Shown here: piece after piece, positions 60,238 through 64,000 of the stretch
Numbering within the stretch: position 1 is the stretch's first letter
Layout of the letters: every line of letters starts with the position of its first letter
From: Onthophagus taurus
Taxonomy: Eukaryota > Arthropoda > Insecta > Coleoptera > Scarabaeidae
Direction of reading: 5' to 3'
DNA: 64,000 bases
Assembly: GCF_036711975.1 (NCBI RefSeq)
Contig: NC_091970.1
Span: forward strand, 4,347,501 to 4,411,500
Made by a program: the position numbers and the translations under genes
Notes under the pieces: model-generated
Told to the model about the DNA's origin: nothing
Seen by the model: the letters and a program-made list of their open reading frames with translations, nothing else
Database searches by the model: none

Positions 60238-60664
60238 AAAAAAAAATGGGGCTTTCACGAAACGCTCATGACATGAGTTCGGAGGTGAACTGACGTTTTA
60301 AGAATATTTTTTTTTTGTTTAGTTGTTGGACATGCGCGTCACTTACGCGATTAATTTGACGTTAGGAGAAATATCGAGTTGGGTCAAATATCAAAAAAAT
60401 TATTTATTAAATTAAAACCTAATTAATTATTATTAATATAAATAAATTAATTTATTGAAAATGCTTTAATTGAATGTATAATTTGATTTAGTACTTATAA
60501 ATTAATAAAAAAAATTTGAGAAGTTAGTACTTTTAATAACCCCCACTAGTAGCGCTACAAACAGTCACCTTTCGTATTTTGTATCAGCTTTCCAGAGATT
60601 TCCACTCTTTTACTGGATTTATTAAGCACCCAACGTAATTAATAAAAAGTGTCCGATTGAAAAT
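60238..60664. promoter_or_regulatory. Divergent promoter of Strap and Gid4
   Basis: The 427-bp spacer contains a CACTAGTAGCGCTAC variant of the recurrent motif at about 60545. No TATA box was seen. Confidence 0.4.
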
Positions 60665-61477
60665 ATGCCCGTAAAGGTGGATATAACACCGCTACCGCCG
60701 GCAAACTCAAAGCAACCAGGTGTTACTAAGTCTCTGTTGTACAACGGGTCCAAGTTCCACGGTTTCCAGAAATCCAAAGGGAACTCGTACGAAGTTGAGG
60801 TCGTACTTCAGGTAAATTAAATCTGCCCTTATTAAATTCGACAATGCGTCTAAAAATATTGGCCCCAAAAAAGAATTTTTGGCGCGAAATTCAAATTGAT
60901 TTGGTTTTTTAAGCACGTGGACGAAGAAAACTCTTACCTTTGTGGTTATCTCCAAATAAACGGGTTAACAGACGAATACCCAACACTTACCACGTTCTTT
61001 GACGGCGAAATAATCAGCCAAAAGTATCCGTTTTTAACCAGGAAATGGGATGCCGATGAGGATGTTGATCGAAAACATTGGGTATGAATTTATTCATTTT
61101 AAATTTGTGATTAATTATTGGTTTTAGGGGAAATTTTCTTCGTTTGATCAATACTCAAAAACTTTTAACTCGGATTCTTTCGATTATAAATCTTTAGCCG
61201 ATACGGACTACGTTTTTATGCGGTGGAAAGAACATTTTCTTGTACCTGATCATACAATAAAGGATATCAGTGGGGCCTCTTTCGCTGGATTTTATTATAT
61301 CTGCTTTAAGAAGTCGGATGCGACCATCGAGGGATATTATTATCATCGTAGCTCAGAGTGGTAAGAATTTTAAGCGTTATCGATGTTTAAATTGAATTAT
61401 CTTTGCCGATTAGGTACCAATCGTTAAATTTGACCCACGTCAAGGAGCACAGCATCCAAATTTATGAGTTCAGGTGA
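60665..61477 (+). CDS. Gid4: GID4 substrate receptor of the GID/CTLH ubiquitin ligase
   Basis: Four exons (60665-60811, 60914-61081, 61128-61360, 61414-61477) give 203 residues. The protein is one beta-barrel domain almost identical to human GID4. Blocks include [60 protein letters not shown] and [20 protein letters not shown]. It ends [18 protein letters not shown] then IYEFR. GID4 binds Pro/N-degrons and delivers them to the CTLH E3 ligase. The N-terminus is short, lacking the long vertebrate extension. Confidence 0.97.
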
Positions 61478-61857
61478 ATCGGAGGCGCTAATTACTAAAA
61501 AATCTAAATTCTTTTTATTTTAACAAACTCTGAAAGGTCACTTTTATGGATTTACAATTTTTGTGAATACGATGTAATCGAAAGACTGATATAAATATAT
61601 TGTATAGGGTTAAATGACATTAAAAATTAAATTAATTGATGAATTGGTGTGTAAAAGTGGCCTTTTGAGGACTTTCCGGAGGATAATCGGAGGAAAATTT
61701 TAGGTTATAAATGATTTTTTTTTCTTTTAATTCGGTATATTTAATTAGAGCTTTACCAATAGAAGTATTTATTTTTAAATTATGTTACTTCGCATGTATG
61801 AAATGTTTAAATATATTTTTTGAATTGTTTTTAAATGTATTGTTGAGTTTTATTAAC
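61478..61857. other. Spacer between convergent Gid4 and ENGase
   Basis: AT-rich 3' UTR-like sequence. Nothing further was recognised. Confidence 0.4.
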
Positions 61858-63793
61858 CTATTCTAGAGCCACTCCGAACCCATAAATATTTAGGTAATTT
61901 CCACTTATTAATTTCACACCTATTTCCATTAATTTACATCCGGGATAATCCAAAATAAATCTTCTGAAAAAGTTATAAATTAATTATGACGCATTAAAAA
62001 ATTCCTACTTTATCGGCATTAATTGACATGATAACCAAATAAAATTGACGCTTAAATTAATTCAAAAAAAAAAATTACCTATGCTCCCAATTTCTTGGAT
62101 GTGACAAATTCAACATCATCTTCGATGAACAAACCACCTTTTCATCCCTATTTTTCGCGTCCCTCAATAAAACAACAACTTCATAATCCAAATTAGAATC
62201 TTTGTAAGCATCGGTATATGCATCAATTCTAACTTTTCCTTTAATCTCAATATCCAAAGCAAACAACCTATGCACCACCACTCTATCTTTTAAATCATTA
62301 TCCATAACCAATAAGCATCGATGTTCATCAATTAACCGTTCCTCAATGCACCTACAAACATCTTTCGCGACATCCACATGAATAGTTTCCTTCGTCAGTG
62401 CATGTGATGGAAAAAACGAAGGTTGGACGTCTTGTAATTCTAAATTATAATGATCTGTGGTGACTCCCGTTCTAAAAAACGTTAAAAATGGTTCTTGGAT
62501 GGGTCTTGTGTACATGTACGGCCAAAAAAGCTTCCATAATAAGCTACTTCGGGAATAATAACGTTTTAAAAAATCGGATTCAGGTTGTTTTGGGTTATTC
62601 TCATGAACCCAACCGTGCGCGAAAATAGCCATGGACATTTTATGGTTGTTTATTACCTTAGCAGCTTGATACGCATTAAATGAACCACCTCCGTAAGATC
62701 CACGACCCCAAATATCAATCCCCACATAAACATTGAAGTTACGATTAAGCGCCATTTCGCGGGATTTTTTTATTTTTAATTCATCCCAAGCGTAATTGAG
62801 ATAAATCCCATCACAAACGTCAAAATACGATTTATTTTTCGGGTTTAATTCATTTTGCCACTCGAGATTTCCTTCAGTTGTTACACTATCGTACCAAATA
62901 ACATAACCTTTCGGGATTTTTACGTGTAATTTATCCGTCAAATACTTAACAAAACTTAAAAGTAGTTTTGGGTCATCAACTGGGTTCTCGATGTTTAATA
63001 ACCACCCTTCGAACTTAAAAAGGATGCAAATTTCGACGAGGGCGTCAGCAAATTGTTTGTAAGTAGCCTCACTTTTAAGGAATTGATCACATAATGCTTT
63101 TCCTCGTGTAAATTCGGTTATAATTGTTCCAATTACAGCCGTACCAAAACGATGAGCAACGTTTATCCATGGTAAAGTTGGGATTGTAATGAAATGATGG
63201 CTGAAGTAGCAAAATATATCCGTTGTTGCCCAACGGTGAAACGTAAATCCATTTCCTTCATTTACCCCGTTTATATATCTATAAATAAAAGGTGTTAAAT
63301 CATTATTTTTGTAATGATAATTACTTATCATGGAGATATCCCCCCATCATATCGTGGCAAATTAAAACTTTGGGGGTTTCATCCCTATTAATTCTTTCTT
63401 TCGCTTCAAATTTATCCTCGAGAACATGGCAATCATCCTTTTCATTCAAAATAACACATTTACCCCCTTCTTTTAATGGAATCGTATTTTGCACCCACAT
63501 TGGAGGCTTTTTTAATGTCTCATACAACCCTTCTAGAGTATAAATCGGCTCACAAACATTTAAATCTTTATTATTTACGTCTTGAACGTCATTAAAATCA
63601 TTTTTATCTTCTCGTAAATTATTTTCAGAGTGATCCGATTTAATTAAAGTTTCTTTATTTTGATGCAAATCAACATCGTTTGGTAACTCGGACACTAAAA
63701 CATACAAAAAAAGGATTTTAATTAGAAAATTAATTTCAAATGTACTTTTTGTTAGTTGGTGGTGTTGATTCCGTTGATGGTTTGAAACTTACT
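61858..63793 (-). CDS. Engase: Cytosolic endo-beta-N-acetylglucosaminidase (GH85)
   Basis: Exons 63793 (first base of the ATG), 63325-63694, 62079-63278 and 61858-61963 give 558 residues. GH85 blocks: HDMMGGYLHDKYINGVNEG, HRWATTDIFCYFSHHFITIP, FEGWLLNIENPVDDPKLL with the catalytic Asn/Glu pair in NIEN, and GYVIWYDSVTTEGNLEWQNE. FDVCDGIYLNYAWDE and VYVGIDIWGRGSYGGG complete the barrel. It cleaves the chitobiose core of free or misfolded N-glycans in the cytosol. The coding exon upstream of PPMW has no ATG of its own. The upstream exon ends in A at a GTAAGT donor and the next begins TG, so splicing makes ATG (MSELPNDVD). A C-terminal beta-sandwich-like region follows the catalytic part. Confidence 0.92.
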
Positions 63794-64000
63794 GAGGAAA
63801 TGCAAACAGGAAATTCAGCGTAGATATTCAAATGAGGTGATAAGCTGAAAGTTGCAATTAGAATCGGTCGGTTTTACATTTTATTCTAATAAAATGAGAT
63901 AAGATAAGGGTCTTTAGATGTTTTTTTACATTTTTAGGTTATGTTTTGATTTTGCTGTCACTAACATAACCTTAAAATATTATAAATATTTTTATTTCAT
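63794..64000. other. 5' UTR and promoter side of ENGase
   Basis: The stretch 63794-63850 is likely untranslated exon sequence ending at the GTAAGT donor. The remainder is AT-rich with two AACCT/AGGTTA motifs. Nothing else was seen. Confidence 0.4.

Overview
The window looks like insect nuclear DNA, most likely from a beetle (inference). The sequence is strongly AT-rich. Genes are compact and split by 45-60 bp GT-AG introns. There is a gustatory-receptor gene, many short inverted-repeat DNA elements, and host genes with clear animal orthologues. Exon joins given here were read by eye; for nearly every gene the exon lengths sum to a whole number of codons. No viral or LTR-type element, CRISPR array, tRNA or rRNA gene was recognised.

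Region 1 (1-32.8 kb) is ordinary conserved gene space: 5' end of a pericentrin/AKAP9-like coiled-coil gene (-), SMARCAL1 (+), ZCCHC24 (-), theta-class GST (-), CDKL2/3-like kinase (+), B9D1 (+), a small coiled-coil protein (+), SH2D4 (-), a gene-poor 4.6-kb gap, DPH7 (+) overlapping NOL12 (-) tail to tail, an SLC17 transporter (-), an SLC26A11-like anion transporter (+), an RDH-type short-chain dehydrogenase (+), WDR45B/WIPI3 (-), a gustatory receptor (-) and a four-TM DUF4728-like protein (+).

Region 2 (33-57 kb) is the unusual part. Five related genes encode secreted proteins built from cysteine-bearing fibronectin-III-like domains: A (33344-36145 +), B (40766-43434 +), C (46624-48286 +), D (50586-52195 -) and E (54627-56128 -). 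Predicted lengths are 801, 532, 467, 466 and 461 residues. Each complete model starts with a signal peptide, and the introns are phase 1 at domain borders. At least three decayed copies lie between them. A QRICH2/C16orf96-like (DUF4795) gene on the minus strand (36665-44217) encloses gene B in a 4.7-kb intron. The cluster is filled with a roughly 165-bp GC-rich dyad repeat, several MITEs and long foldbacks, all rare or absent elsewhere in the window. I do not recognise the FN3-like family as a named one, and it is the best candidate for an undescribed system.

Region 3 (57.8-64 kb) returns to conserved genes: sesquipedalian/PHETA PH protein (+), STRAP (-), GID4 (+) and cytosolic ENGase (-), whose start codon seems to be created by splicing.

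Functional themes: several genes point to centrosome, cilium or flagellum (pericentrin-like, B9D1, QRICH2-like and possibly CDKL), and two RFX X-box-like sites occur. A TAGATGGCGC-like motif recurs 60-130 bp upstream of many start codons.
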